The translations under genes and the position numbers were made by a program. Shown here one piece after another: positions 8,801-18,380 of a stretch of 64,000 nt of DNA. This DNA is from Lysinibacillus halotolerans. Lineage in GTDB: Bacteria > Bacillota > Bacilli > Bacillales_A > Planococcaceae. The stretch covers positions 28,075-92,074 of the forward strand of contig NZ_RHLQ01000006.1 in assembly GCF_003711845.1 (NCBI RefSeq), given 5' to 3'. A model generated the notes under the pieces. It searched no databases, was not told where the DNA came from, and saw nothing but the letters and a program-made list of their open reading frames with translations. Every line of letters starts with the position of its first letter. Position 1 is the stretch's first letter.

Positions 8801-9596
8801 GTTCTGCCGTTTCTCCATAGGCATAAGGTCCATCTGGCTTTAAGGCAAGTTGTCGAACTTCTTCAATATGCTCCCGCGCTTCTTCTAAACTAAATTTAAT
8901 CGATTTTTTTAATGGCTCTATAAAATCAAGTTCATCGATTGTTACATGCTCAGGTAAATCATATTGTTTCGGTAAAGAGCGTAACCATTTTGTCGGTTCA
9001 GGATGTACACGGGATGTTTCATATAATTTATCGATTAACGTTTCGATTGCTTGATCATCACGGTCCGATGTAAAACTATCAACTAATCGATAGACTGCAT
9101 TTACTTTTTCTTCGTCTTCACTATCGTAAGCCTCTTCCAACACTTCCGCTAAAACATCATCACGAAGTAAGGCTGACTCCCCTTCATTTGCTATACGAAA
9201 ACCAGGGTCAATGTCTATTAAGTACGCATATTGGCGCACAATCGCTAAACAAAAGGAGTGAAGCGTAGAAATTTGTGCTTTATTCACTAAGCTTAATTGA
9301 CGTCGTAAATGCTGATTACGAGGATCTTTCGCAATTTCCTTTTCAAGGGCTTCTGCCATTCGGTGGCGCATTTCAGCAGCGGAGGCATTAGTAAAAGTAA
9401 CAACTAATAGTTCATCCACATCAATTGGATTTTCTTTCGAAATTACTTTTTCTATCATTCGATTAATTAGTACAGCTGTTTTACCTGAACCGGCAGCTGC
9501 TGAAACTAATGTATCTTGACCTGTGGCCCAAATCGCCTTCCATTGTTCATCTGTCCAAGTTACATCTGGTTGTTTTTCAGGAATCGATAGACCCAT
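5877..9596 (-). CDS. addA: ATP-dependent helicase/nuclease subunit A (AddA)
   Basis: 1239 aa, normal for AddA (about 1230). With AddB it forms the RecBCD-like complex that resects double-strand breaks and loads RecA. UvrD-type helicase motifs are visible: Walker A LVSAAAGSGKTAVLINRMIE (residues 30-50), VDEYQDTN (motif II), VGDVKQSIYRFR (motif III), LVTIHSSKGLEYPVVFV (motif V) and ILYVAMTRAKERLILVG (motif VI). The C-terminal nuclease domain has GILDCLF and LLDYKTDK, the Asp and Lys of the RecB-type active site. The reading frame opens 20 bases inside the end of addB, so translation of the pair is probably coupled. Confidence 0.98.
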   Translation of the reverse strand: MGLSIPEKQPDVTWTDEQWKAIWATGQDTLVSAAAGSGKTAVLINRMIEKVISKENPIDVDELLVVTFTNASAAEMRHRMAEALEKEIAKDPRNQHLRRQLSLVNKAQISTLHSFCLAIVRQYAYLIDIDPGFRIANEGESALLRDDVLAEVLEEAYDSEDEEKVNAVYRLVDSFTSDRDDQAIETLIDKLYETSRVHPEPTKWLRSLPKQYDLPEHVTIDELDFIEPLKKSIKFSLEEAREHIEEVRQLALKPDGPYAYGETAELDFALIEEAIRIMEHSTWQVAYEFFNRLKWSTLARMKKDSCDPVLQERAKKKRDQAKKILSQIKESFFLRKPERLLQEIRLMAPIIKTLVELTEAYSYKFKEAKLQRGLVDFSDLEHYALDILTVKEDGKLQPSPVALDFKQKFKEVLVDEYQDTNMLQETILQLVKSGSEMDGNLFMVGDVKQSIYRFRLAEPMLFLNKYLHFEEEPVSNGLKIDLNANFRSRQEVLHGTNFVFEQIMGETVGEIIYDEKAGLKPGAPYDSVEMPIELAIIYEEQEDDGEEIDEDAEMDFIIEEEIKKSQQEARFIIKRIRELMDGGTTVYDTKQKDPAKRIRPMKYSDIVILMRSMTWSNDLVEEFKAAGIPLFAESSKGYFEALEVMVMLNVLKVVDNPYQDIPLASVLRAPFIGCTENELAKIRLANRKAPFYEAVKQFVEEEQSGIHSETSEKLQRFLQQLDTWRNLARRGSLSDLIWRIYLDTNYYEMVGAMANGKQRQANLRTLHDRALMYEKTSFRGLFRFLRFIDRMRSRGDDLGVAKSIGEKDDVVRLVTIHSSKGLEYPVVFVAGLGRSFNQMDFSNAYLFDQQFGLAVKAIDPDDRIMYTSLPFLAMKEKKILEMKAEEMRILYVAMTRAKERLILVGSVKDWEKVRSKWCEVQQLPTDLMLPEYLRARAKSYLDWIGPVVARHASFEPFSDEEYRPIDHPSKWRITPISNTFFMNSITSEQQEEAGEQADTHLDEKVYNELRNRFTTGYPFKNAILKKSKTSVSEIKRIENLQREEEETYPIQSTSSSAMKRPMFLQEKGLSATEIGTVIHTVMQHIPQRGFDRVEEVQAYLQSLVDRKLLTSEELAVVELEKVLQFFASDIGQRFSRAVQLYREIPFTLSIEDEEGDSQIVQGILDCLFQDEQGRWVLLDYKTDKILPSFKEEPFLTNEMKKRYEVQLRIYSEAIESILQVKVDEKVLYLYNAQKEIHFN

Positions 9597-12500
9597 TATT
9601 GTTCAACTCCTCCCGTATTTTATTGACAACATTGTTCGGTTTATCTGCTTGAAGGGAATGATATAATTGCTCATGATCAGTTGGATCAAATTGACAGACC
9701 GATTTAAAACTACAAAAATCACAGGCTGTTTTTCCCTTTAATCGGTATGGATAAATGCCTGTTTCACCGCTCAATATTCCATCACCAGCAGCTTTATGTT
9801 TTTTTCTAACATATTGTTTAATTTGATTCATATCAGCAGGATGTACGACCCGTGATAATGATGGGGACGCTGTTCCATCCTTCTTTAAATAAACTGGTAC
9901 AATTTTCGAACTACCACCAAGTTCCAAATCTTCATCCATCGCAATTAATGATTCCGCATTTTCAGTAAGAAGGCCTTTCATTTTGTATTTCTTCATTCTT
10001 TCCATTTCTAATGTAGAGTCATCTAGCTCTTCTTCTACTTTTAAAATTGGATTATGAACGTGAACATATAAAACTCCAGCTGCCTCTACATCATCATCTA
10101 ACCAAATATTCGCATTTTCAACTGCAACGTCTAAATACGTTAATAACTGTAAAGAAATTCCATGATACACTTCATTCAAATCTAAGTCGCGACTTGAAGA
10201 TTTATAGTCGATTACTCGTAAATAAGATTTGCCTCCAACTTTAGCACTGTCAATACGATCGATTCGACCGCGAATATGCATTTTGCGTCCACCCTTTAAA
10301 TCAATTTCTAAAGGTGGAAGTTGTTCATTTGGTCCAAAGGCTGCTTCTATCGCAACGGGTTTAAAGAAAGATACCTTCGCATGTTGGGAAAGGGCCATCA
10401 TCGTTCTTTCTACAATTCGTATTAATTTACGTTGTATATATCGATATCGGGCACTACTCAATAATATTTGATGAGAAAACACAGGAACGATTTGCTCCAC
10501 AGCTTGTCGCGCTAATTGACTACATTGAGCCCGTGTTAATCGATTCCACTGCAGGTTTTGACGCTCTGTTTCTAATGTAATCCATTTTAATGCTTCATGG
10601 AATAGGTCACCCATTGCAAAATTTTCCAATCGATAAACGGCTCGCTCTTCTAAACGCAATCCATAAGTTGTAAAGTGGGAAAATGGACAGCGGTAATATT
10701 TTTCAATACGGGAAACACTTGATGTTAATTCTGTTCCGTATAGAGCTTCCGTTATTTCAGGTGTTAATCTTTCCGCTACATTTTTCTTTTCAATAGGACG
10801 CATTACTCCATGTAATACACCTTTCCAATATGGGTCTTGTTCATAAAACGTTTTTAATGCTTGCCATTCAGTTGCAAGTTGTGCAGTATGTTCTACTTGG
10901 CGTAATTGCATCATTAAAAAGGCAAGAGACGTTCTAGGATGACGTAAATATCGAAGAACATTACTGTTTTCCAATTCTTCGCTTGGATCAATGAATACGC
11001 GATGATGGGGTAAAGTTTTTACACCATTTACTTCAAACAATTTATGTAAACGATTCACATAAAGGGATGGGAGTAATGCTTTGCTTTCTTCATCGCTACT
11101 TGCGAACGTTACATAAAGTCGATCAGTAGGTGAAGAAAAAGCACGATATATTAAAAACGCTTCTTGTAGTAATCTGTGTTTTGATGTAGGTGAAAGTTCC
11201 GTATCTATTTCAGCAAACCATCCACGTTCCACATCCGTTATTAGTCCTTCGTAATCCATCCGCATCGGATATACACCATCATTAACCCCAATAACAAATA
11301 CAACTTTTTTATTGTCAAAACGGGAGAATTCAACGGTCGCAACCGTTACCTCATCAACGGAAGGAGGAATTTTAGAAAATTGGAGAGTATCGTACCCTTC
11401 ATCCAAAATTTGTGCTGCTTCTTCAATAGATAGTGGTTGATCGCCGAACATATTCACAAATTGGTCTAATACATTAATCCATCTATTCCATGCTTGGTCA
11501 TGTTCACTTGCTCCATCAAGTTGATGTTCCTCTAATTCAGCATCTTTTAACGCTTGAAGTTTATCGTATATTTGCAGTTCATCAATGCAACGATAAAGGG
11601 CCATTGCAATTTCTCGCCCCGTCCTTGCCGTTTTCAAGTCATCTTGTAATTTTTTTAGGGGCGTCCGAATGATTTCCTTCATTTCATCAATCAAGGATTG
11701 CATTTCCAACTCTTCATCCGTTTGTCTTTTCGAGTAAAATTCTAGTCCACGGTACTTTTTATAAAACCAGCGGGAATCTTCAAACCAACGGTGACCGTAA
11801 ATCCCTTGTGCAATAATAAAGTTTTCAAATAGATCTCCTTTTTCCCTCATTTCTTTTAAATTGCTTTTCAACGGGAAAAACAAATCCGTTTTCACACTTC
11901 TAAATATCGGTTCATATTGCCAGTTGGATACGATGACTTCAAGAATAGAACGACTAAATTCAATTAAAGGATGGTGAAGCATTGATTTCTTTTCATTTGT
12001 AAAAACAGGTATATCATATTGGGCAAATATCGTTTCAATTAATGGATCATATATATCTGCTTGCCGATACATAATCCCAATATCTTTATAACGCATGCCT
12101 TCTTCTTGGACAATTCGACATATTTCCCGGGCAATTCCGTGAACTTCCGCTCTGCGATTTGCCCCTTCTAAAATTTGAACATAACCGTCGGATTGGATTG
12201 GTTCCACTACTGGTTCGTGAAATTGTTCTTCTACGTGTTGTAAATCATGATTATGGAAACGATAGCAATTATCCAAATGAATTCTTGGTTCAATTTCCAA
12301 TTGAATTTTATAAGCTTCTTGAAGTAATTTATCGTACATCACTGCTGGTCGATAAAAAACAGCTTGGTCATTATATTTATCCTTTTCATCTTCAAAAGGT
12401 AATACGATCGTGACTCTTTTAGCTAATGTGAGCAATTGTTTTACAATTTCAAACTCACGAACAGTAAAGGCTGTAAAACCATCAATGTATATATGGGCGT

Positions 12501-13098
12501 CTTTTATTTTTTCAGAGTTTTGCAGTTGTTCTAATAAAACGGGATAATAACTGTCACCGTCTACATAACTATCCCCTAATACTTCTTCCAATTTCGTTAA
12601 AATTAACTGTAAATCCTTTGATTTTGCTATTAATGTATTAGGAGCACCTGTATCCTCTAATTTTTCAATGACCCCTTTTAAAGCCAAACTGTCGATATTA
12701 TATTGGTTAAACTCCTTAATTAACATTTCTACTTCCTGGGTAAAACCACGTTTATCTGCAGCTTGGCGGAATAATGAAAATTGATCTTTGTTTTCTGTAA
12801 GCAATCGACGGATTAACATTCGATAACCAATTTTATCGATTTGTTCTTTTGCAATCCCACCGGTTTCTTGTAAGATATACCATGCTAAACGTTTAAACGT
12901 TACAACTTGAGCTCGTATAATTCCTTTAATATCATATAAATTGGTAAGCATATGCTCCGCTTGATAGGACATTTGGTCTGGTACAATTAAATAAATAGGT
13001 GAACCGAGTGGTTTTTCTTTCAATTCTTGTACGATTTCTTCATGAATGAAAGTAGTCTTTCCTGTACCGGCTCGTCCACTAATAACTCTTAACGACAT
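9577..13098 (-). CDS. addB: ATP-dependent helicase/nuclease subunit B (AddB)
   Basis: 1173 aa, close to Bacillus subtilis AddB (1166). N-terminal Walker A GRAGTGKTTFI is present although the helicase half is thought to act mainly in Chi recognition. The C-terminal RecB-like nuclease is marked by GRIDRID and VIDYKSS. The four cysteines of the 4Fe-4S staple are visible: one in KYYRCPFSHF (about residue 800) and three in CDFCSFKSVC near the C-terminus. ATG start with AGAGGGGGAG. First gene of the addBA operon. The 13099-13265 gap upstream should hold the promoter. Confidence 0.98.
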   Translation of the reverse strand: MSLRVISGRAGTGKTTFIHEEIVQELKEKPLGSPIYLIVPDQMSYQAEHMLTNLYDIKGIIRAQVVTFKRLAWYILQETGGIAKEQIDKIGYRMLIRRLLTENKDQFSLFRQAADKRGFTQEVEMLIKEFNQYNIDSLALKGVIEKLEDTGAPNTLIAKSKDLQLILTKLEEVLGDSYVDGDSYYPVLLEQLQNSEKIKDAHIYIDGFTAFTVREFEIVKQLLTLAKRVTIVLPFEDEKDKYNDQAVFYRPAVMYDKLLQEAYKIQLEIEPRIHLDNCYRFHNHDLQHVEEQFHEPVVEPIQSDGYVQILEGANRRAEVHGIAREICRIVQEEGMRYKDIGIMYRQADIYDPLIETIFAQYDIPVFTNEKKSMLHHPLIEFSRSILEVIVSNWQYEPIFRSVKTDLFFPLKSNLKEMREKGDLFENFIIAQGIYGHRWFEDSRWFYKKYRGLEFYSKRQTDEELEMQSLIDEMKEIIRTPLKKLQDDLKTARTGREIAMALYRCIDELQIYDKLQALKDAELEEHQLDGASEHDQAWNRWINVLDQFVNMFGDQPLSIEEAAQILDEGYDTLQFSKIPPSVDEVTVATVEFSRFDNKKVVFVIGVNDGVYPMRMDYEGLITDVERGWFAEIDTELSPTSKHRLLQEAFLIYRAFSSPTDRLYVTFASSDEESKALLPSLYVNRLHKLFEVNGVKTLPHHRVFIDPSEELENSNVLRYLRHPRTSLAFLMMQLRQVEHTAQLATEWQALKTFYEQDPYWKGVLHGVMRPIEKKNVAERLTPEITEALYGTELTSSVSRIEKYYRCPFSHFTTYGLRLEERAVYRLENFAMGDLFHEALKWITLETERQNLQWNRLTRAQCSQLARQAVEQIVPVFSHQILLSSARYRYIQRKLIRIVERTMMALSQHAKVSFFKPVAIEAAFGPNEQLPPLEIDLKGGRKMHIRGRIDRIDSAKVGGKSYLRVIDYKSSSRDLDLNEVYHGISLQLLTYLDVAVENANIWLDDDVEAAGVLYVHVHNPILKVEEELDDSTLEMERMKKYKMKGLLTENAESLIAMDEDLELGGSSKIVPVYLKKDGTASPSLSRVVHPADMNQIKQYVRKKHKAAGDGILSGETGIYPYRLKGKTACDFCSFKSVCQFDPTDHEQLYHSLQADKPNNVVNKIREELNNNGSIDS

Positions 13099-13247
13099 AA
13101 TGCTCCCCCTCTTTGATTACTAACTTCTATTATATAAGAATATATGTTCGATTCTTTAAATTTTTTATATTTTAATACATATTAACCAGATAACTTTCAT
13201 TGATATTTCTCTATTATAATATTTTTTTATCATGATAGAAAAAATAT

Positions 13248-13292
13248 CGAATTAAAAAGAGCAGTTTATAACAACCGCTCTTTTTTTACAGA
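13248..13292 (-). terminator. Terminator overlapping the stop of the TVP38-like gene
   Basis: Minus-strand AGAGCGGTT-gttata-AACTGCTCT (one mismatch) followed by TTTTT. The left arm contains coding bases and the stop codon at 13268-13266. Confidence 0.75.
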
Positions 13293-13943
13293 CATTTTCA
13301 CTTTTTTTTTCTTATCGGATTGTTCACTTAAATCTCGATCAACTTTTTTATTCAAATGTTTTTCTATTGCTTTCCCAATGAACCAAAGCAAGAAAATCGC
13401 AACCCCTGCGATAATTAATTTTATCGGATCTGTTAATAGTGCTTTTAAGTCATAGCCGAGAACACTCATACTTGCAATCATAATAAATTTCCCCGCCATA
13501 ATGACAAATAAATAATATTTTTTCTTTATGTTTGAAAGCCCGGCAACAATATTAACTAATACAGATGGGGTAAACGGAAAACAAAGTAAAATTAAAAGTG
13601 GACTTATTCCCCTCATATCCACCCATCTTATAAGTTTTTGCACCTTTTCTTTCCCTATAAAAACTTGTAATCGAGGATGTTTTCCAAACTTTCGAACGAT
13701 TAGAAATACAACATACGATCCAAGTACCGTTCCAACCCAAGATAATAAGAAGCCAATCCATAAGCCATAAGAACTTGCATTTGCAACTACGATTACAACT
13801 AGTGGGAGGAAAGGTAAAAAGGCTTCAATAAACGGAAGTAAAATTCCGATTAGCGGTCCAAGTGTCCGATAATGTCCTGCTAAATTTTCAATATTTTCTA
13901 CTGTAAACCAATCGTTCACATGTTCCACCCCAATATAAATCAA
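13266..13943 (-). CDS. TVP38/TMEM64 (SNARE-associated/DedA-like) membrane protein
   Basis: About 217-225 aa with five to six membrane segments. The VTT-domain pattern is visible as LLPFIEAFLPFLPLVVIVVA, then YGLWIGFLLSWVGTVLGSY, then PFTPSVLVNIVAGLSNIKKK. Relatives in this family act in lipid handling across membranes, but no specific role can be read here. The C-terminus is a Lys-rich cytoplasmic tail. The start is uncertain: TTG at 13943 has an AAGGAG 20 bases away, which is too far, whereas an in-frame GTG at 13919 follows GGGGTGG by 5 bases. Confidence 0.8.
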   Translation of the reverse strand: MIYIGVEHVNDWFTVENIENLAGHYRTLGPLIGILLPFIEAFLPFLPLVVIVVANASSYGLWIGFLLSWVGTVLGSYVVFLIVRKFGKHPRLQVFIGKEKVQKLIRWVDMRGISPLLILLCFPFTPSVLVNIVAGLSNIKKKYYLFVIMAGKFIMIASMSVLGYDLKALLTDPIKLIIAGVAIFLLWFIGKAIEKHLNKKVDRDLSEQSDKKKKVKMSVKKERLL

Positions 13944-14403
13944 ATATAAAATAGAGATAAGATCTCCTTCTAATAACCTTAATAAATTTAACCTTTGTCT
14001 AAATTAGAAACTAAGCTGTCTATGTAGATGTAATTGTTACTGCCACCTAATTGTATGCATTTTTCATAATGATAGCATTTGCAACATCGACAATATTTAA
14101 CCACTTATAAAAATAATTTTTTAAGGAATTTTCTAATTTTTTCTTGATATCATTATAGTAGAAATTATTATTCATTAGACATCTTTTGTATGACAAATCT
14201 ATGAAATACTATTGCCCGATATCCATACTTTTTATGACCTTATACATAATTTCCTTTTAGTAATTAACGAAAAATAAGGTTATTTTGTTTCATATTATTT
14301 TTATAATTGAACATTGCTTTACTAGAATCTATCCATTAAAGTTATATATTACTAGAATTATAGCAATCAATACTTTTTGATGAAACGAAAGGATTGTAAA
14401 AAA
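13944..14403. other. Divergent intergenic region between the TVP38-like gene and azlC
   Basis: About 460 very AT-rich bases with no convincing gene or RNA structure. It must hold the two divergent promoters, but none of the -35/-10 pairs stands out. Weak candidates such as TTGCTT with TAAAGT near 14316-14344 are below my reporting standard. Confidence 0.5.
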
Positions 14404-15126
14404 TTGAATACACAAATGAATGTAAATGAAGCACTTCCCCTTGATACATTTTCACAAGGTGTTAAAGACTGTATCCCGACTCTACTCGGGTATATTAGTA
14501 TTGGAATAGCATTTGGTGTTATTGGGATTACATCCAATTTATCAGTTCTAGAAATATTTCTATTATCGGTGCTTGTATACGCCGGGTCTGCCCAGTTTAT
14601 TTTCTGTGGATTGTATTTAGCTGGTGCTCCCTTTTCAGTCATAATTATTACTACATTTATTGTAAACCTCCGACATTTTTTAATGTCTTTAACCGTTGCC
14701 CCCCATCTAACCCAATACTCTGCATTGCGAAATATAGGGTTTGGGACATTATTAACAGATGAAACCTTTGGAGTAGCTGTTACAAAACTTGCGAAGGAGA
14801 AAACCATTGGTGGTAATTGGATGGACGGGCTAAATCTAACTGCTTATTTCACATGGATTGCCTCCTGTACCCTTGGTGGTGTAGTAGGCAAATGGCTTCC
14901 TAATGCTGAAAGTTGGGGATTAGATTTTGCCTTAGTAGCAATGTTTGCTGCTTTGCTTATTATCAACTTAGTCGATGTAGGAAAAACGAAGTTAATGCAT
15001 TACTTAAAATTAATTGCCCTAATGGCCCTTATTATGTATGTTCTTTTATATTTTCTTCCTGGACATATTGCGGTGCTGATTACGACAATTATCGTTGCTA
15101 CAATTGGGGTGGTGACGGAAAAATGA
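14404..15126 (+). CDS. azlC: AzlC family branched-chain amino acid exporter, large subunit
   Basis: About 240 aa, with the AzlC/LIV-E pattern: FSQGVKDCIPTLLGYISIGI, SVLVYAGSAQFIFCGLYLAG, and VNLRHFLMSLTVAPHL followed by LLTDETFGVA. Six or more membrane helices. With AzlD it forms a two-subunit exporter of branched-chain or related amino acids and analogues. The most likely start is TTG at 14404, with AAAGGA ten bases upstream. ATG at 14416 is the alternative, and an upstream TTG at 14377 has no ribosome site. azlD overlaps the stop codon. Confidence 0.92.
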   Translation: MNTQMNVNEALPLDTFSQGVKDCIPTLLGYISIGIAFGVIGITSNLSVLEIFLLSVLVYAGSAQFIFCGLYLAGAPFSVIIITTFIVNLRHFLMSLTVAPHLTQYSALRNIGFGTLLTDETFGVAVTKLAKEKTIGGNWMDGLNLTAYFTWIASCTLGGVVGKWLPNAESWGLDFALVAMFAALLIINLVDVGKTKLMHYLKLIALMALIMYVLLYFLPGHIAVLITTIIVATIGVVTEK

Positions 15127-15446
15127 CGACTTCCTTATCCATGATATTATTAATGATTGGTTGTGCCATTGTCACTTGGCTCCCAAGGGTAATCCCCTTT
15201 ATGTTAGTACGTAATGTAAAATTACCGGATGTAGTTCTTAGATGGTTATCCTATATCCCTATTTGTATTTTAAGTGCCCTAGTGTTAGAGTCATTATTTA
15301 ACTCCGAAGGAACTATTGTTACTTTAAATTGGTTAAATGTTATAGCATTTATACCTACATTAATTGTTGCTATTTTTACAAAAAGTCTATTTAAAACGGT
15401 AATTGTAGGAGTTTTAACGATGGCTATTTTAAAATTTTTCCTATAA
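15123..15446 (+). CDS. azlD: AzlD family branched-chain amino acid exporter, small subunit
   Basis: 107 aa, three to four hydrophobic helices with the family motif TWLPRVIPFMLV near the N-terminus and a central LSYIPICILSALV. Partner of AzlC. The ATG overlaps the azlC stop as ATGA, the classic arrangement for translational coupling of a membrane complex. The longer frame opening at 14913 lies inside azlC and is not part of the gene. A strong bidirectional terminator follows. Confidence 0.92.
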   Translation: MTTSLSMILLMIGCAIVTWLPRVIPFMLVRNVKLPDVVLRWLSYIPICILSALVLESLFNSEGTIVTLNWLNVIAFIPTLIVAIFTKSLFKTVIVGVLTMAILKFFL

Positions 15447-15486
15447 AAAAGTGCGAAAGTCTTTTTGAGACTCTCGCACTTTTTTC
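15445..15486. terminator. Bidirectional terminator between azlD and minJ
   Basis: AAAAAGTGCGAAAGTCT and its near-perfect complement AGACTCTCGCACTTTTTT around a short TTTTG loop. T runs on both strands fit service to azlD (+) and minJ (-), which converge here. Confidence 0.88.
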
Positions 15487-15531
15487 AATTCATACTTTAT
15501 AAAATATTATTTTACCGGATCATTATATTGA

Positions 15532-16701
15532 TTATTCGGCTATTAAAAGTCCAATACGATGGTGATCATCACTATATACAACATGTTGCGTTAAGCGTAC
15601 TTCCTTTTGATGATTCAACACTTCTAAGCGGCAATGGGCAGCATTAATTTGTAACGCTTCATATAATTGACGCTCTGTATGAACTTCAACCCCATTTACC
15701 TTTCGAATCACTTCACCTACATCTAACCCCATTTTGTCGGCCGGTGAATTGGGTAATACTCCCGCAATCATAACACCCATTGATTGTGGAGATACCGCAT
15801 AAATGTCCCTTTTCTCACTGACTTTGTAAGCAATCGCTAGAACGATTCGAGCAACTGCACCAACAACTAAACAAATGATTCCAACGATTGGCTCAAAGTA
15901 AGCAACAAGCCCTCCCATTACAACTAGCACTCCTAGTAAAACAATTTTACGTCCCATTTTAGGATACAACTGTACCGGTAAGGAACGGCGGGCCATTTGC
16001 TGAAATCCTAAAACAATTGGAAATAAGACTAATGAAAATTGGGTCGCACCTAACGAGAATTGTGGCCACCAAGGCATATAGGCATCAATTGCATTGCCAG
16101 GAATAACAAAAAATATTGGTAGTATCCAAATTTTTTTACTTAAAAAGGCTACTGATTTCAATCCCCGTTTTGTATTTTCAACAATGGGCGATGCATAAGA
16201 TGCACCATTTTTTCGTATTAACAGCCCTTCTGCAACAAGTAACAATCCGACAAGTAATGTTGTCGTAACGGCTGTACCTTCTGTTAAGTTCACACCATTA
16301 AACTTAAATCCTAATAATGAGAAGGTCCAGTCGAAATAATCCATGACCATTAATGCTACTAAACTTAAAGTAAAGATTAAGATAGGAGAAAGGAAATGGA
16401 AAACATAAAGGATAAGTGCTATCATACTAGCAATTGTCACAAAATATAAAAGCTCAGCTGATACAGTTAACCCAAAAGCGATTGAAAGTATGGAGATGCA
16501 TAATGAAACTAGTAGACCTTCACTTAACAAGCCTTTTGTTTCAGACCATCCCCATAAAATACGGGTATGGAAAAACTTCCTTTCCCTTTTTACACGACGA
16601 TAGCCTAAATAAACTGCCATTAAAATTGCTAAATAAAATAGTGGGTTGATAAACATACGTCCAATTGCTATAGCAATTTCTAATAATATTTCTGTAACCA
16701 T
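15532..16701 (-). CDS. minJ: MinJ-like PDZ membrane protein, cell-division topology factor
   Basis: 389 aa (Bacillus subtilis MinJ is 397). The N-terminal PLFYLAILMAVYLGYRRVKRERKFFHTR closely follows the family (short segment: GYRRVKRERK). About eight membrane helices precede a C-terminal PDZ domain (residues 300-385) with GVLPNSPADKMGLDVGEVI and the VNGVEVHTERQLYEAL pattern. MinJ bridges DivIVA and MinD at the septum. It sits downstream of ctpB, as in B. subtilis, where swrA lies between; no swrA is seen here. ATG start with GGCGGTGG. Confidence 0.88.
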   Translation of the reverse strand: MVTEILLEIAIAIGRMFINPLFYLAILMAVYLGYRRVKRERKFFHTRILWGWSETKGLLSEGLLVSLCISILSIAFGLTVSAELLYFVTIASMIALILYVFHFLSPILIFTLSLVALMVMDYFDWTFSLLGFKFNGVNLTEGTAVTTTLLVGLLLVAEGLLIRKNGASYASPIVENTKRGLKSVAFLSKKIWILPIFFVIPGNAIDAYMPWWPQFSLGATQFSLVLFPIVLGFQQMARRSLPVQLYPKMGRKIVLLGVLVVMGGLVAYFEPIVGIICLVVGAVARIVLAIAYKVSEKRDIYAVSPQSMGVMIAGVLPNSPADKMGLDVGEVIRKVNGVEVHTERQLYEALQINAAHCRLEVLNHQKEVRLTQHVVYSDDHHRIGLLIAE

Positions 16702-16836
16702 TTTTCCACCGCCTAATTACTAACTATTGTCATTGTATCAAAGGAATTACCAAATGCGTAGATATAAACTAACTATTTCGCGGTGAAAAAATAGTTTATG
16801 AAGTCTATTATATAAGATTTAACTTCTTTTTTTTGA

Positions 16837-18276
16837 TTAAATATCTCCTTTTAATCGATTCATCATAACACTAATCCCCATATTTAACTGTACATCATTT
16901 TCCATATTTTGTTTATATGATGTAACTTGCTCTCTAATACTAGCAAAAAATTCATCATCCATTTGACGACCGTTTTTTAATTTATTTTTCTTTCGATATT
17001 GTACGACTGACTCTGCTGTATCTTCATCGAAGAAACCATCCGTCCTAGTAATACTATAACCAAGACCACTTAATACTTTTTGAGTGTAGGCAATTTCTTC
17101 ACTAAAGTCACCTTTACCAAACTCTCCACTTAAAGGAATTAGTTCTAATAAAAATAGTGGATGCTGCTCTACTTCTACATCGGCCTGAATACCTTTCCCA
17201 TGAATCCACTCTCTTTCTGGTGTTAGCCATTTATTCGTGGAAAGTTTCAATTCGCCACCATTTTCGAGTCCCCAAGTTTCTTGCACGGTTCCTTTACCGA
17301 AACTTTTTGATCCTACAATAATTGCCCGTTCCCAACTTTGAACGGCTCCTGCCATTACTTCACTTGCAGAAGCACTTCCTTCATTTTGAAGAACGACAAT
17401 TGGGAGTTTTTTCATTGTATTCAAATAAAATTCTTCCGCTTCAATGTTTGATGTTTTTAATGGTTCCATCTCACCGGCACCGTTTTGCATGTAGGCAAAT
17501 GTTGTATTTGCCTTTTCAATACTACTTACGACAGCAGCTACGCTATGTAAATATCCACCTGGATTATCACGTAAATCAACTATCAATCCTTCCACATCTT
17601 CACTCACTAGTTTTTGAGTCGCATTCACCCACTCTTCGGCTGTTCGTTCACCAAACATTGAAATCGAGATGTATCCAATATTCGCTTCATCTAATTCTAG
17701 TACTTTTGATGTGACGGTTTCATTATTCATCTCTGCCCTTTCGACGCTCACTTTAATATGACGTTCCGTACTAGGACGATATAAAACGAGAGTAACTTTT
17801 TCCCCAGCTTTTCCTTGTATCATTTGCATTAGTTCGCCAATTGTTTTCCCTTCCAAACGTTGATCATCCACTTGGACGATTTCATCGAATGGTCGGATAC
17901 CGGCTTTTTCAGCAGGAGAAGATTTTACAGGTGCTACAACAATAAATTTCCCATTTTTTTCTGTTATTTCAATTCCAATTCCTACCCTTTGTCCAGCCAA
18001 TGATTGTTTGTGTAAAGCAGCCTCCTTTTCTGTATAGTACGTACTATAAGGGTCTTGTATGGCATTTGCCATCCCCCTTATTGCTCCTTCTATCAGCTCT
18101 TCTTCCTTTGTACCGTATACAGATTTTTGAGTAATAAGGGAGTAGGCTTGGTCAATAACAGATACATCGCTGACCTTCGATTTATCATTCCCACTATTTA
18201 AATTGTTCCAAGTTACACCCCCAGTGACAATGATACAAAGTAAAGCAAGTATTAAAAAAATTCGACTTTTCCGCAT
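16837..18276 (-). CDS. ctpB: S41 family carboxy-terminal processing protease (CtpB-like)
   Basis: 479 aa, matching CtpB (480). An uncleaved signal anchor (residues 5-23) puts the enzyme outside the membrane. Domains: PDZ (about residues 90-180, with VGIGIEITEKNGKFIVV and SPAEKAGIRPFDEIV), the S41 core with the catalytic Ser in GSASASEVMAGAV and the catalytic Lys in GSKSFGKGTVQ, then a C-terminal peptidoglycan-binding-like repeat (VLSGLGYSITRTDGFFDEDT). CtpB processes SpoIVFA during sporulation in B. subtilis. A vegetative role near ftsEX is also possible. ATG start with GAGAGGAGG. Confidence 0.93.
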   Translation of the reverse strand: MRKSRIFLILALLCIIVTGGVTWNNLNSGNDKSKVSDVSVIDQAYSLITQKSVYGTKEEELIEGAIRGMANAIQDPYSTYYTEKEAALHKQSLAGQRVGIGIEITEKNGKFIVVAPVKSSPAEKAGIRPFDEIVQVDDQRLEGKTIGELMQMIQGKAGEKVTLVLYRPSTERHIKVSVERAEMNNETVTSKVLELDEANIGYISISMFGERTAEEWVNATQKLVSEDVEGLIVDLRDNPGGYLHSVAAVVSSIEKANTTFAYMQNGAGEMEPLKTSNIEAEEFYLNTMKKLPIVVLQNEGSASASEVMAGAVQSWERAIIVGSKSFGKGTVQETWGLENGGELKLSTNKWLTPEREWIHGKGIQADVEVEQHPLFLLELIPLSGEFGKGDFSEEIAYTQKVLSGLGYSITRTDGFFDEDTAESVVQYRKKNKLKNGRQMDDEFFASIREQVTSYKQNMENDVQLNMGISVMMNRLKGDI

Positions 18277-18380
18277 TATTTACCTCCTCTCGTTCAATCT
18301 ATGAAAAAACAAAAGGAGATAACACATCGGAAAAGCCGAATTTTCTATTTTAATATTTATATCGTTGTTCCAACATCGTT

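Noticed and set aside
14200..14376. Riboswitch or T-box in front of azlC
   Set aside because: No conserved T-box sequence, specifier stem or terminator/antiterminator pair is present in this AT-rich stretch.
14367..14807. 146-codon minus-strand frame opposite azlC
   Set aside because: It mirrors the membrane-protein codons of azlC, has no ribosome site and no family-like features.
17322..17714. 130-codon plus-strand frame opposite ctpB
   Set aside because: Antisense shadow of the S41 domain, low-complexity composition and no ribosome site.
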